Of a DNA stretch of 41,324 bases, positions 23,687 to 31,363 are shown piece after piece. How positions within the stretch are numbered: position 1 is the first letter of the stretch; each line of letters opens with the position of its first letter. The position numbers and the translations under genes are program-made. A model generated the notes under the pieces. The model saw nothing but the letters and a program-made list of their open reading frames with translations, did not search any database and was not told the DNA's origin. Source of the DNA: Lachnospiraceae bacterium (GTDB lineage Bacteria > Bacillota > Clostridia > Lachnospirales > Lachnospiraceae); NCBI GenBank assembly GCA_910574195.1, contig CAJTBF010000021.1:1-41324 (forward strand), given 5' to 3'.

Positions 23687-24427
23687 ATGGAGGAACAGAG
23701 AAGACGGTATTGTCTGGTTGACGGAATCAGGGGTATTGCCATTGTCAACATGGCGGTATTTCATTTTCTGTATGATGTGTTTATTGTCTATGGGAAGGAC
23801 CCGCTTTGGTATGGACTTCCCGCAATCCATATCTGGCAGCAGATAATCTGCCAGACCTTTATTTTTATTTCGGGATTTGTATGGCAGTGGGGGATGGAGG
23901 GGAACCTTCGGCGGGGCTTAAGTTTCAATCTGTATGGTCTTATTATTTCGCTTGTTACCCTTATCGTCATCCCATCGGAAACCATATGGTTCGGGATATT
24001 GAATTTTATGGGATGTGCAGTCCTGCTGATGTTCCCGCTCCGGAAGGTGGTGAAAAAAGTCTCTCCGGCCTGGGGATTGGGAACCTGCTTTGTGCTGTTT
24101 ATCCTCTGCAAGCGGATACAGTATGGCTGTATTGGGATTGGGAGTGGTATGCGGGTTCCGGCAATACTCTATTCCATAAAGATTCTGACGCCGCTTGGTT
24201 TTCCTTTTCCGGGATTTAAGTCAAGTGACTATTTCCCTGTGATCCCATGGATGTTCCTGTATCTGTGCGGGTATTTCTTCAATGAAATATTCCGGAGGCA
24301 TGACACATGGAAAGCTGCCGCCCGGCATAAGGTTCCGGTTCTATCCGCTATCGGGAGCAGGACGATCTGGATTTATCTGCTCCACCAGCCGGTGAGTATG
24401 CTGGTATGCAGTCTGGTATTTGGTTAA
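23687..24427 (+). CDS. Membrane acyltransferase-like protein (DUF1624/HGSNAT type)
   Basis: A 246-residue polytopic protein with about seven membrane helices. It opens with LVDGIRGIAIVNMAVFHFLYD, the signature of the heparan-alpha-glucosaminide N-acetyltransferase catalytic (DUF1624) family; the conserved His of this helix (VFHF) is present. The end has the IWIYLLHQPV helix found in many acyltransferase-3/DUF1624 proteins. Family members move acyl groups onto sugars or envelope components, so it may modify the cell surface as a second layer of resistance beside the ABC transporter; that is inference from context. ATG 23687 is favoured by AGGAG at 23674-23678. It ends 12 bases before the ABC ATPase gene. 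Confidence 0.8.
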   Translation: MEEQRRRYCLVDGIRGIAIVNMAVFHFLYDVFIVYGKDPLWYGLPAIHIWQQIICQTFIFISGFVWQWGMEGNLRRGLSFNLYGLIISLVTLIVIPSETIWFGILNFMGCAVLLMFPLRKVVKKVSPAWGLGTCFVLFILCKRIQYGCIGIGSGMRVPAILYSIKILTPLGFPFPGFKSSDYFPVIPWMFLYLCGYFFNEIFRRHDTWKAAARHKVPVLSAIGSRTIWIYLLHQPVSMLVCSLVFG

Positions 24428-24439
24428 TGGAGGATGGGT

Positions 24440-25201
24440 ATGGATATGGTTTTAAGTGTTGAAAATGCTGAAAAATATTACGGAAGGGAGCCAAACTTAA
24501 AGAAGGCGCTTGACAGGGTGGATTTTGAAGTAAGTGCAGGTGAGTTTGTAAGCATCATGGGGCCGTCCGGTTCCGGCAAAACGACCCTGCTAAATTGCAT
24601 CTCAACCATTGATACAATAGATGCAGGGCATATTTATTTGGGTAGTCAGGACTTGGCATCATTGCCACAGCAAAAATCAGCCAGGTTCCGGCAGGAGAAT
24701 CTTGGATTCATTTTTCAGGATTTTAATCTGCTGGATACCCTCAGCATTGAGGAAAACATTGCACTGCCGCTGGCAATCAAGGATATTCCGGCGAAAGAGA
24801 TAAAAAGCACTGTCAGAAGTTTGATGCAGCGGCTGGGGATAGAGGATATAGCTGCCAAGTTTCCGGCACAGGTATCCGGCGGGCAGAAACAGAGGTGTGC
24901 CTGTGCAAGGGCATTTGTGAATAAGCCCAGGCTGGTTCTGGCAGACGAACCGACAGGGGCCTTGGATTCTGTGTCTGCCAGACAGTTGCTGGCATTGCTG
25001 ACGGAATTAAATGGGCAGGAAAAAGCAACCGTTTTGATGGTGACACATGATCCGCTTTCCGCCAGTTACGGAAACCGTGTCCTTTTCCTGAAAGACGGGC
25101 AAATCAATAAGGAGCTTCGCAGAGTGCGGCAGAGCAGGGTTGATTTCTACCATGCGATTCTGTCAGAAGTATCTGCCTTTGGAGGTGCGGGACTATGCTG
25201 A
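24440..25201 (+). CDS. BceA-type ABC transporter ATP-binding protein
   Basis: A 253-residue ATPase with Walker A GPSGSGKTT (near residue 40), a Q-loop FIFQDFNLLD, the signature VSGGQKQR, Walker B LVLADEPTGALD and the H-loop VTHD. The sequence between them is that of the MacB/LolD/BceA branch, which works with FtsX-like permeases. ATG 24440 is best placed for GGAGG at 24429-24433. The end overlaps the permease start by seven bases. With the AgrC/AgrA-like pair upstream it probably serves in sensing or removal of a peptide antibiotic. Confidence 0.92.
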   Translation: MDMVLSVENAEKYYGREPNLKKALDRVDFEVSAGEFVSIMGPSGSGKTTLLNCISTIDTIDAGHIYLGSQDLASLPQQKSARFRQENLGFIFQDFNLLDTLSIEENIALPLAIKDIPAKEIKSTVRSLMQRLGIEDIAAKFPAQVSGGQKQRCACARAFVNKPRLVLADEPTGALDSVSARQLLALLTELNGQEKATVLMVTHDPLSASYGNRVLFLKDGQINKELRRVRQSRVDFYHAILSEVSAFGGAGLC

Positions 25202-27159
25202 AAAAGTTGTCCAAGAGAAATGCGAAAAGGCAGGCGATGGATTACATTATTTATATCATTACGCTGGTCATCACCGTGGTCTTGATGCTGTCATTTAATA
25301 TGGTTGTGTTTTCAGAAGAAATTTCCGCCATAATAAAAGAACCATCAATCCTGCCGTTTTTGATTGTCGTGGTCAGTATCATGGTGGTCTTCATCATGGG
25401 TGCGCTGGTAAACCATATCACAGTGTTTATATTAAAACGGAGAAGCAGGGAATTTGGGCTGTATATGCTGCTGGGGATTGAAAATGAGGATATAGCGGGG
25501 ATATTCCTCAGAGAGAACAGGTCAATCCACGGATTCATCCTTGCTGCCGGCCTATTCCTTGGAACGTGGTTTTTTCAGGCTGTTAAGGCCGTAATATGCG
25601 GGATGTATGCGGTTCCGTTCAGTTTTTCCTTTGAAGTGTCAGCAGGGGCGGTTATCCTGACCCTGTTTTATATGGGGGCGATCTTAGGTATATCTTCAGT
25701 AAGGGTAAAGCGGGCGGTTCGGAAACTTAATGTACGGGAATTGATTTACTTTGATAAGGCAGCCAGCGGGGATGGAAGCGGGGAGGCGAAGGACAGCACA
25801 CCCATGGCGTTGCTGTCAGTATTATTGGGAATCGTAGGGATAGCGGTTATGGTGCTTTCCGCTGTCAGGAATCTGCCGGATATTGTGAATGTCCTTGCTG
25901 TCACGTTCCTTGTTGTTTCCGTTTATGGATTTTTTGTTTTGCTTTTCCGGCGGCTGCTTTCATGCTTGAAAAGCGATGAATGGAAATACCGTGGCAGCCG
26001 CCTTTTCCTGTACAGGCAGCTCACTGCAAAAATGCGTTCCATGCTGCCCCTTATGGCAGGGGCGTCTATGCTGGTAATGGTCGCGCTATTAGCTGTTGGC
26101 CAGGCGATTTGTTTTATGGATAAGGTTGACAGCCGTGTCGAGGCAGTTGCTTTTGACATAGCTTTTTTCAAGGATGAAGAAAACGCAGATTTTTCTCCGT
26201 ATCTGTCTTATCTGGACGAGAACCACGAATTGGAAAGCAGTTATGGATACAGCCTTTATACCAGTCATGATGATACTTTTTATCAACAGACAAAAAATAT
26301 GGTTCAGGGGAAAATGGGATTTTACATTTCGGGCAACGATGAAGATATCTTTATGTGCATAAGTGATTATAACAGGCTGCGGGATATGCTGGATTTGCCG
26401 CAGGTTCAGATTGACAGCGGTTCCTATGTCCTGCACTGTACCGAACCAGGTATCGCGCCGCTTGCAGATTATATAGGGCAGTCCCCGTTTTTGATAATAG
26501 AGGATGCTCAATATCGTTTTGACGGGATTTACAGTGAGGATTTTATGCAGCAGGAATCGAAGGGAAACGGGAACGGTGTATTGGTCATTGTTCCGGACAG
26601 GGCGCTTTCCGGGCTGGATTTTCACACGTGCGTTATGGCAGTAGATACCCAAAGCGAACTGCCATTATCAGAGATCAGGGAAATGGAGACAATCGGTTCC
26701 GGTATCAGCATCATTTCAAAGACAGGGGTGCGGAACCGTTCTGCATCCATGGCTGTATATACGGTTTTTCCGCTGCTCTATCTGGCCTTTGTACTCAGTG
26801 CTGTTGCCTGCACGATTCTTTCAGTACAGATTTTGAGCGAAGCAAAAAATGAAGTAAATAGCTACCAGATTTTAGATTATCTTGGTGTTGGGCAGGAGCA
26901 GCAAAAAAAGATGATGAAGAAGCAGGTGGCGTTGCTTTATTTTCTCCCGGTTCTTCCGGTGGCTTTTATAGATATTTTGGTTTTCCCGATGATGACAGGC
27001 CGCATTGTCCGGGATGCAGGTGGAATGGTTCAAATAATTTCTGTTGCTGCCGGAATGAAACAGATAGGTATTGCTGTTGGTTTGTTCTTTGTGTTTTTCA
27101 TTTTGTACTATATTGGAACGATTATGCTGTATGCAAGAATTACTATTAAAAAACGATGA
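25195..27159 (+). CDS. BceB-type FtsX-like ABC permease
   Basis: A 654-residue permease with about ten membrane helices: helices at residues about 17-38, 50-75 and 110-175, a pair near 200-250, one near 290-312, a large extracellular domain (about 313-510) and three C-terminal helices. The REFGLYMLLGIENEDI segment before the third helix is the FtsX-domain coupling region. The large external domain between helices 7 and 8 is the hallmark of BceB-type permeases for bacitracin, nisin or other peptides. Translationally coupled to the ATPase upstream; a terminator follows at 27228. Confidence 0.9.
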   Translation: MLKKLSKRNAKRQAMDYIIYIITLVITVVLMLSFNMVVFSEEISAIIKEPSILPFLIVVVSIMVVFIMGALVNHITVFILKRRSREFGLYMLLGIENEDIAGIFLRENRSIHGFILAAGLFLGTWFFQAVKAVICGMYAVPFSFSFEVSAGAVILTLFYMGAILGISSVRVKRAVRKLNVRELIYFDKAASGDGSGEAKDSTPMALLSVLLGIVGIAVMVLSAVRNLPDIVNVLAVTFLVVSVYGFFVLLFRRLLSCLKSDEWKYRGSRLFLYRQLTAKMRSMLPLMAGASMLVMVALLAVGQAICFMDKVDSRVEAVAFDIAFFKDEENADFSPYLSYLDENHELESSYGYSLYTSHDDTFYQQTKNMVQGKMGFYISGNDEDIFMCISDYNRLRDMLDLPQVQIDSGSYVLHCTEPGIAPLADYIGQSPFLIIEDAQYRFDGIYSEDFMQQESKGNGNGVLVIVPDRALSGLDFHTCVMAVDTQSELPLSEIREMETIGSGISIISKTGVRNRSASMAVYTVFPLLYLAFVLSAVACTILSVQILSEAKNEVNSYQILDYLGVGQEQQKKMMKKQVALLYFLPVLPVAFIDILVFPMMTGRIVRDAGGMVQIISVAAGMKQIGIAVGLFFVFFILYYIGTIMLYARITIKKR

Positions 27160-27227
27160 ATGGTAAGATGAAGTTTAGGATTTATGAAGAAATACACAAA
27201 AGCTAACCGTCGCACTATGGCCATCAT

Positions 27228-27257
27228 CCGCCGTATGCGGCGGTCTGCTTTTTTCCC
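27228..27257 (+). terminator. Terminator after the BceAB-like operon
   Basis: CCGCCG (27228-27233), loop TATG, CGGCGG (27238-27243), then TCTGCTTTTTT. The short frame spanning it (27184-27414) lacks a ribosome site and is not called. Confidence 0.75.
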
Positions 27258-27370
27258 AGGCAGGCCGGGCGGCCTGATAAGGGAAATTGCTTGGAAAGCG
27301 GGGGAATCAGAGGTAATATGCTTACACGGCGGTTTGCGTTTGTGCCGCCTTGCGGGGCATCCACGACTTA

Positions 27371-27700
27371 TTATTTACGCAAAGAAGATTTCAAGGCTTG
27401 GATGGTATTTGTAATTATCATCAGTTCATGGCTGGAACAGTCTTCCAAAAGACTGCTGATTTCAGATTTGTAGGTATGTTCTGCATTATGCAGTTCATCA
27501 CATAACAGTTCATCGGCAGAGCAGGACAGGGCATTCAGTATGGCGATAAACACCTTTAAGCTGGGAATGCAATTGCCTGTTTCAATATGGGAGATGTGGG
27601 TTGTACCGACATCACATAATTCGGCCAGTTGCTCTTGGGACAGATTGCGGGCTGTTCTATATTTCCTGATTTTACTGCCAATTGTTTTATAGTCTATCAT
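27371..27700 (-). CDS. XRE-family transcriptional regulator
   Basis: A 109-residue protein with a Cro/C1-type helix-turn-helix at residues about 8-60 (KIRKYRTARNLSQEQLAELCDVGTTHISHIETGN). The C-terminal part (YKSEISSLLEDCSSHELMIITNTIQALKSSL) is a helical segment often seen in Clostridial regulators of this type. The start at 27700 is chosen because AGAGGTGA lies seven bases upstream on the - strand. It converges with the transporter operon, so it belongs to the next module. Confidence 0.9.
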   Translation of the reverse strand: MIDYKTIGSKIRKYRTARNLSQEQLAELCDVGTTHISHIETGNCIPSLKVFIAILNALSCSADELLCDELHNAEHTYKSEISSLLEDCSSHELMIITNTIQALKSSLRK

Positions 27701-27855
27701 TGCTATCACCTCTATTGCATTGTAGGTGCAAATAGACAAACTAATAATGACTTAAAAACGCATATAGACTGTATAATGCAAAAAACTATAAAAAAATATG
27801 GAATTTTGCCGATAAAACATATAAAGACTGAACCGGGTTCCATAAATGCAGGAAG

Positions 27856-28008
27856 CTGATCTTCTCCGTAAGGAACCCCGTGGCAGAGAAAGTGGAGGTC
27901 ACGGAAGGCACCGGCCTGTCGAACGTGAAGGCTGTGGCGGATAAATACGGGGGCGACTTCGCCGTCTCCTGTGACGCGGAAAAGTTCCAGGCGGTGGTGA
28001 TGTTATAA
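27856..28008 (+). pseudogene. C-terminal remnant of a GHKL histidine kinase
   Basis: Fifty codons in one frame read LIFSVRNPVAEKVEV, then NVKAVADKYGGDF and a final strand AVVML before TAA. This is the last part of a HATPase_c/GHKL domain (strand, G2-box-like NVKAVADKYGG, terminal strand), as in AgrC-like kinases. Nothing upstream in frame continues it and no start codon is available, so the rest of the kinase is deleted. The piece is richer in G+C than its flanks. It is not the tail of the kinase at 22439-23524, whose end differs. Confidence 0.75.
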
Positions 28009-28010
28009 AC

Positions 28011-28050
28011 TTTATGGTCATTTCGTGCAATTTATAGTCACTTGGTGCAA
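28011..28050. promoter_or_regulatory. 20-bp tandem direct repeat, LytTR-operator-like
   Basis: Two adjacent 20-base units, TTTATGGTCATTTCGTGCAA and TTTATAGTCACTTGGTGCAA, match at 17 of 20 positions. A repeat period of about two helical turns, directly after a GHKL kinase remnant and 93 bases before a gene, fits a binding site for a LytTR response regulator. This is inference; the cognate regulator is not next to it. Confidence 0.6.
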
Positions 28051-28142
28051 TCGCGGTTTGAAATGCGGGCGTATCTGCCGATGGATTATATGAAACGGGA
28101 TATTTTCAGAAAAAGAAAAATTATATCAAGGAGGTATGCGAT

Positions 28143-28775
28143 ATGCAGATAACAAGGGATAACTATTCACAGTATGCCAACATGGTACAGCAGATGTTTG
28201 GCAATAAGAAAAATTCCAGTGATCCGCTGGCACAGTGTGATTATGGGAATTTTGCATTGCGGTTCAAGCCGGTTGACATCAAGTTCACAAAGCCGAATTG
28301 GGACAATATCATGACTAAGCGTGACAAGCCTGCAATGTCGGAGGAGGAATTTGAGGCGGCAATCAAGGAACTGGCGCAGAAGGAATTTGCCACCGGGAAG
28401 CGGGATGATGCTGCATACAGAAAGCTGTGTATGCAGCATGGGGAGACGGTTTCCCCGGACAGGAAAGCCATCTACGAATCAAGCATGAGAAAAACGGGCG
28501 GGAAGATGAATGCGGCTTGTATGTTTTGGGATAACAATGGGAACAAGACATTATCTTATAATCCCGAATCACGGAACTGGAAGGCCATCAGCACGGAGGA
28601 GGAATTTGCAAGGGCGAGGGTGTTCACTTCCATCTACAATGATGAACTGGCACGCCTGAAAAAGGAATATGGAGAGAATGCGAAAGGAACAGTTTCCTAT
28701 CAGCAGATACAGTCTGACTTGGCGGCAGGCACAAGAGCATCGTCTTCGGGCAGCTCATTGGATATACAGGTATGA
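28143..28775 (+). CDS. Hypothetical protein of the accessory module
   Basis: A 210-residue soluble protein; ATG 28143 follows AAGGAGGT. I do not recognise a domain. The N-terminus (MQITRDNYSQYANMVQQMF) is amphipathic, the middle is Lys/Glu-rich and helical with one two-Trp strand region (MFWDNNGNKTLSYNPESRNWKAI), and the C-terminus is a Ser/Gly-rich tail (SSSGSSLDIQV). No signal peptide or membrane segment. It follows the tandem operator-like repeat and precedes the cluster of MNVNGIG proteins, so it may belong to the same regulon. A perfect 10-bp hairpin lies 15 bases after its stop. Confidence 0.7.
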   Translation: MQITRDNYSQYANMVQQMFGNKKNSSDPLAQCDYGNFALRFKPVDIKFTKPNWDNIMTKRDKPAMSEEEFEAAIKELAQKEFATGKRDDAAYRKLCMQHGETVSPDRKAIYESSMRKTGGKMNAACMFWDNNGNKTLSYNPESRNWKAISTEEEFARARVFTSIYNDELARLKKEYGENAKGTVSYQQIQSDLAAGTRASSSGSSLDIQV

Positions 28776-28790
28776 TCTTTATACCCTATT

Positions 28791-28822
28791 CCGCAGAGGC
28801 GCATAAGGCTTTGCCTCTGCGG
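28791..28822. repeat. Perfect 10-bp inverted repeat
   Basis: CCGCAGAGGC (28791-28800) and GCCTCTGCGG (28813-28822) with a 12-base loop. There is no T run on the + side, so it is more likely an mRNA stabiliser or processing site than an intrinsic terminator. Confidence 0.6.
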
Positions 28823-28840
28823 TCTGCAAGGGGCAGGGGC

Positions 28841-28859
28841 GGCTCTGAACGAGAGAGGT
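28841..28859 (+). ncRNA. Partial copy 1 of the two-hairpin leader element
   Basis: CTCT (28843-28846) pairs with AGAG (28854-28857) around GAACGAG. GCGGCTCTGAACGA matches copy 2 exactly. The first hairpin with its GGACTTATT loop is missing. Confidence 0.4.
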
Positions 28860-28952
28860 GTTATTGAATACGAATAACTAAGAGTGTGGAATTGGAGGTC
28901 ACAGAAGGCTGTAAGAATTAACGACAAATCCAAAATGACGAGGTTTCTATTT

Positions 28953-29573
28953 ATGAACAAAAATGAAAAATGGTTGGAATGGGCGATTGAGTTACAAAGC
29001 CTGGCTCAGGCAGGATTGACCTATGGAAAAGATGTTTATGATAGAGAGCGATATGAGCGGATAAGGGATATTTCTGCTGAAATATTATCATATAAAACAG
29101 ACATTTCCGTAGAAAAAGTAAAAAATTTGTTTTGCAATGAAGTCGGATACCAAACACCAAAACTTGATACAAGGGCGGCTGTATTTGAACATGAGAAAAT
29201 ACTTTTAGTAAAAGAGAATAATGGAAAATGGTCACTACCAGGCGGGTGGGTTGATGTAAATTTATCAGTAAAAGAAAACACAGTTAAAGAGGTAAAAGAA
29301 GAATCCGGATTAGATGTAACTGCTGACAGAATTATTGCGATTCAAGATAGAGATAGGCATAATTTACCAGCATATGCTTACGGCGTATGCAAAATTTTTG
29401 TTTTATGTTCTGTTTTGGGTGGGGAATTTGAAAAAAACATTGAAACAACGGAATTCCGTTATTTTAATAAAGCTGAATTACCAGAACTTGCAACAGAAAA
29501 GAATACAAAAGAGCAAATTGAAATGTGCTTTAATGCATATTACAACAAAAACTGGATAGTCGAATTTGATTGA
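28953..29573 (+). CDS. NUDIX hydrolase with N-terminal accessory domain
   Basis: A 206-residue protein: an N-terminal helical domain (MNKNEKWLEWAIELQSLAQAGLTYGKD) of the kind found before COG1051-type NUDIX domains, then the NUDIX fold. The Nudix box is GGWVDVNLSVKENTVKEVKEESGLDV: the metal-binding EVKEE core is present, the first Glu is replaced as in related enzymes with GGWVDVN, and Arg is Lys. Members hydrolyse nucleoside diphosphates linked to another group, often ADP-ribose; the substrate cannot be read here. ATG 28953 gives the usual family start; ATG 28935 is possible. The gene is clearly richer in A+T than its neighbours and pairs with the HAD gene 13 bases downstream. Confidence 0.88.
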   Translation: MNKNEKWLEWAIELQSLAQAGLTYGKDVYDRERYERIRDISAEILSYKTDISVEKVKNLFCNEVGYQTPKLDTRAAVFEHEKILLVKENNGKWSLPGGWVDVNLSVKENTVKEVKEESGLDVTADRIIAIQDRDRHNLPAYAYGVCKIFVLCSVLGGEFEKNIETTEFRYFNKAELPELATEKNTKEQIEMCFNAYYNKNWIVEFD

Positions 29574-29586
29574 AAGAAGGATAGAT

Positions 29587-30207
29587 ATGCAATATAAACA
29601 AATTGTATTTGATGTTGACGGAACTTTAATAGATACAGAATATGCAGTTCTCCACTCTTTACAAGATACCGTGGAATACATGACAGGTACAAAACCCAAA
29701 ATTGAAAAGCTCATTTTTGCATTAGGAATTACAGGTGAAGATGCATTACTGCAACTTGGAATGACGGATATTCCTTTTGTGTTATCGTTGTGGGATAAGA
29801 ATATGGAGAAATATGCCAGCCGGGTTCAGGTGTTTGACAATATTAACAACTTACTTGAACAATTGACATCATGTGGGTATGAACTTGGGATTGTTACATC
29901 AAAAACTAAGAAAGAATTCATGTGTGATTTTAGTGTATTTGGAATTGACAATTATTTCAAAACGATTGTGTGTGCAGATGATACAAACGAGCATAAACCA
30001 AATCCTGCTCCAATATTAAAATATATGGAATTGGTGCAGTGTGATAAAAAGGAATTATTATATATTGGCGATAGTGTCTATGATATGGAATGTGCTATGA
30101 GAGCAGGAATTGACTTTGCATTAGCAGGATGGGGGCAAAAAGAAAATCTGAATACGCCTATTTCCTATTTAACACCGCTTGATGCTATACAGCATTTGTG
30201 TATTTAA
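29587..30207 (+). CDS. HAD-superfamily hydrolase, phosphoglycolate-phosphatase-like
   Basis: A 206-residue HAD phosphatase. Motif I is FDVDGTLIDTE (nucleophile Asp9, general acid Asp11), motif II is GIVTSKTKKEF, motif III includes the Lys of EHKPNPAPI and motif IV is IGDSVYDMECAMRAG. A helical cap lies between residues 15 and 85. It resembles the Gph/PgmB group; the substrate is not assignable. ATG 29587 has AAAGAAGGA upstream. Same AT-rich character as the NUDIX gene, with which it probably forms a two-gene cargo unit. Confidence 0.9.
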   Translation: MQYKQIVFDVDGTLIDTEYAVLHSLQDTVEYMTGTKPKIEKLIFALGITGEDALLQLGMTDIPFVLSLWDKNMEKYASRVQVFDNINNLLEQLTSCGYELGIVTSKTKKEFMCDFSVFGIDNYFKTIVCADDTNEHKPNPAPILKYMELVQCDKKELLYIGDSVYDMECAMRAGIDFALAGWGQKENLNTPISYLTPLDAIQHLCI

Positions 30208-30216
30208 GATAAATTC

Positions 30217-30510
30217 TTGTTTGTGATAATAAAAACATATAATCCCACAGTTGCATATCTCCCAAAATACACAGAGGCGGGAAGGGCAAGCATCTCTGGC
30301 GTTCCGGGGGAAAATGTGTTTGTAGATGAAGATGAGATTGAATCAGCGGATGCAACGATATCCTACGATGAAGAAACAGAGCAGCATTCAATAGAATTTT
30401 CGTTAAAGACAAATGGTAAGGTAGACAGAGAGAAAATTGAAGTTTATAAAACCTATCTTAGTAAAACATATGCGGATGTGATTTTGATAATTGATGGGGA
30501 GACTATGTAA
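30217..30510 (+). pseudogene. Probable 5'-truncated hypothetical gene
   Basis: A frame of about 97 codons (KTYNPTVAYLPKYTEAGR ... FSLKTNGKVDREKIEVYKTYLSKTYADVILIIDGETM). It has only a TTG without a ribosome site and begins ten bases after the HAD gene. The composition is that of a real protein C-terminus. A likely explanation is that the AT-rich NUDIX-HAD unit replaced the start of this gene. I do not recognise a domain. Confidence 0.5.
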
Positions 30511-30627
30511 GGAAATAGGATAGAGCAGGATTTCCCGGTAGATTGGGGAATTGGGGGAGCAGCGAGAGGAGGTGAAGGTCAGTATGGAATTTGACAGGGG
30601 GAGTTAGGATATAGGAAACAATGAACT

Positions 30628-30673
30628 GCTCGGACTTATTGCGAGGGAGCGGATGCGGCTCTGAACGACAGAG
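30628..30673 (+). ncRNA. Two-hairpin leader element, copy 2
   Basis: First helix GCTC (30628-30631) with GAGC (30647-30650), extendable to six pairs, loop with GGACTTATT. Second helix CTCTG (30659-30663) with CAGAG (30669-30673) around AACGA. It ends 33 bases before ATG 30707. Confidence 0.5.
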
Positions 30674-30706
30674 GGGCTGACAAAAATAATGGAGGAGATT
30701 AAGAAA

Positions 30707-31129
30707 ATGAATGTAAACGGAATAGGAGCAGGTTATGCAGTAGCAGGGTATGAAACGAGAAAGGCAGAGAGGAATGCGGCGGGCAGGAATTTTGCTGATG
30801 CAATAAACAAAGCAGCACCAAAGAAAGAAACGAATGCTTTCAGACCGGAGAGTTCTGATGAGGTGATGCAGGCATGGGATAAGGCACTTGCGGAAACGGG
30901 AGTAAATCCTTTCCCGATGAACCGCATTTCAACGGCATTGGTACTGCACGTTGAAAGCGGGCAGCAGGGTTTGAGTTCCACATTTTTGGGTGACAGCACA
31001 GGCTCCGCAAAGTCAATGGCTGAAAAGATTATACATAGGCTGGAGAATCCGCTGACCCCGGCGGCGAACCCGGATTTTGCAGGGCAGGAATTGATGTTCT
31101 ATAAAAAGTTCTTAGAGTTTTTGGGATAG
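30707..31129 (+). CDS. MNVNGIG-leader protein 1
   Basis: A 140-residue protein starting at ATG 30707 (GGAGGAG at 30691-30697), consistent with the start of its paralogue at 32954. Residues 1-22 share with that paralogue the pattern MNVNGIG, (A)GYxxAGYETR and a following basic ...RN. The remainder is unrelated to the paralogue: SSDEVMQAWDKALAETGVNPFPMN, a Ser/Gly-rich middle, and a helical C-terminus ending MFYKKFLEFLG. No signal peptide by the usual criteria and no membrane helix. I recall similar N-termini in Lachnospiraceae hypothetical proteins but know no function. A conserved N-terminus on varying bodies suggests a targeting or recognition tag. Confidence 0.75.
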   Translation: MNVNGIGAGYAVAGYETRKAERNAAGRNFADAINKAAPKKETNAFRPESSDEVMQAWDKALAETGVNPFPMNRISTALVLHVESGQQGLSSTFLGDSTGSAKSMAEKIIHRLENPLTPAANPDFAGQELMFYKKFLEFLG

Positions 31130-31133
31130 TGAA

Positions 31134-31181
31134 ATGCCTGGACTTATTATAAGAGGGCATGGGGGGTTCTGAATGACAGAA
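31134..31181 (+). ncRNA. Two-hairpin leader element, copy 3
   Basis: First helix ATGCC (31134-31138) with GGCAT (31156-31160), loop with GGACTTATT (31140-31148). Second helix TTCTG (31167-31171) with CAGAA (31177-31181) around AATGA. Both helices differ from copy 2 but keep pairing. An orphan ribosome site (GGAGGATTAAGA, 31209-31220) follows, then the IS110 insertion. Confidence 0.5.
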
Positions 31182-31220
31182 GAAACGCCAATAAATATTG
31201 ATAACAATGGAGGATTAAGA

Positions 31221-31318
31221 AGTTTGAAACTTAGACGTGGAGGATAGCCGCAAAAAAGCGTATAGCAAAAGTTTGAAACTTAGACGTGGAGGATAGCCGC
31301 AAAAAAGCGTATAGCAAA
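31221..31318. repeat. Perfect 49-bp tandem repeat at the IS110 right side
   Basis: Two identical 49-base units (31221-31269 and 31270-31318), each beginning AGTTTGAAACTTAGACG and ending GCGTATAGCAAA. They start directly at the insertion junction and end about 45 bases before the transposase stop. Confidence 0.95.
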
Positions 31319-31363
31319 CAAGCCATCCCCAGACAGCCCCAAAAAACTATGCGTAGAAGGAAG

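Noticed and set aside
27184-27414. 76-codon + frame after the BceB-like permease
   Set aside because: It runs through a Rho-independent terminator, has no ribosome site and has an odd composition.
31221-31318. CRISPR array
   Set aside because: Only two contiguous 49-base units with no spacer between them; it is a plain tandem duplication.
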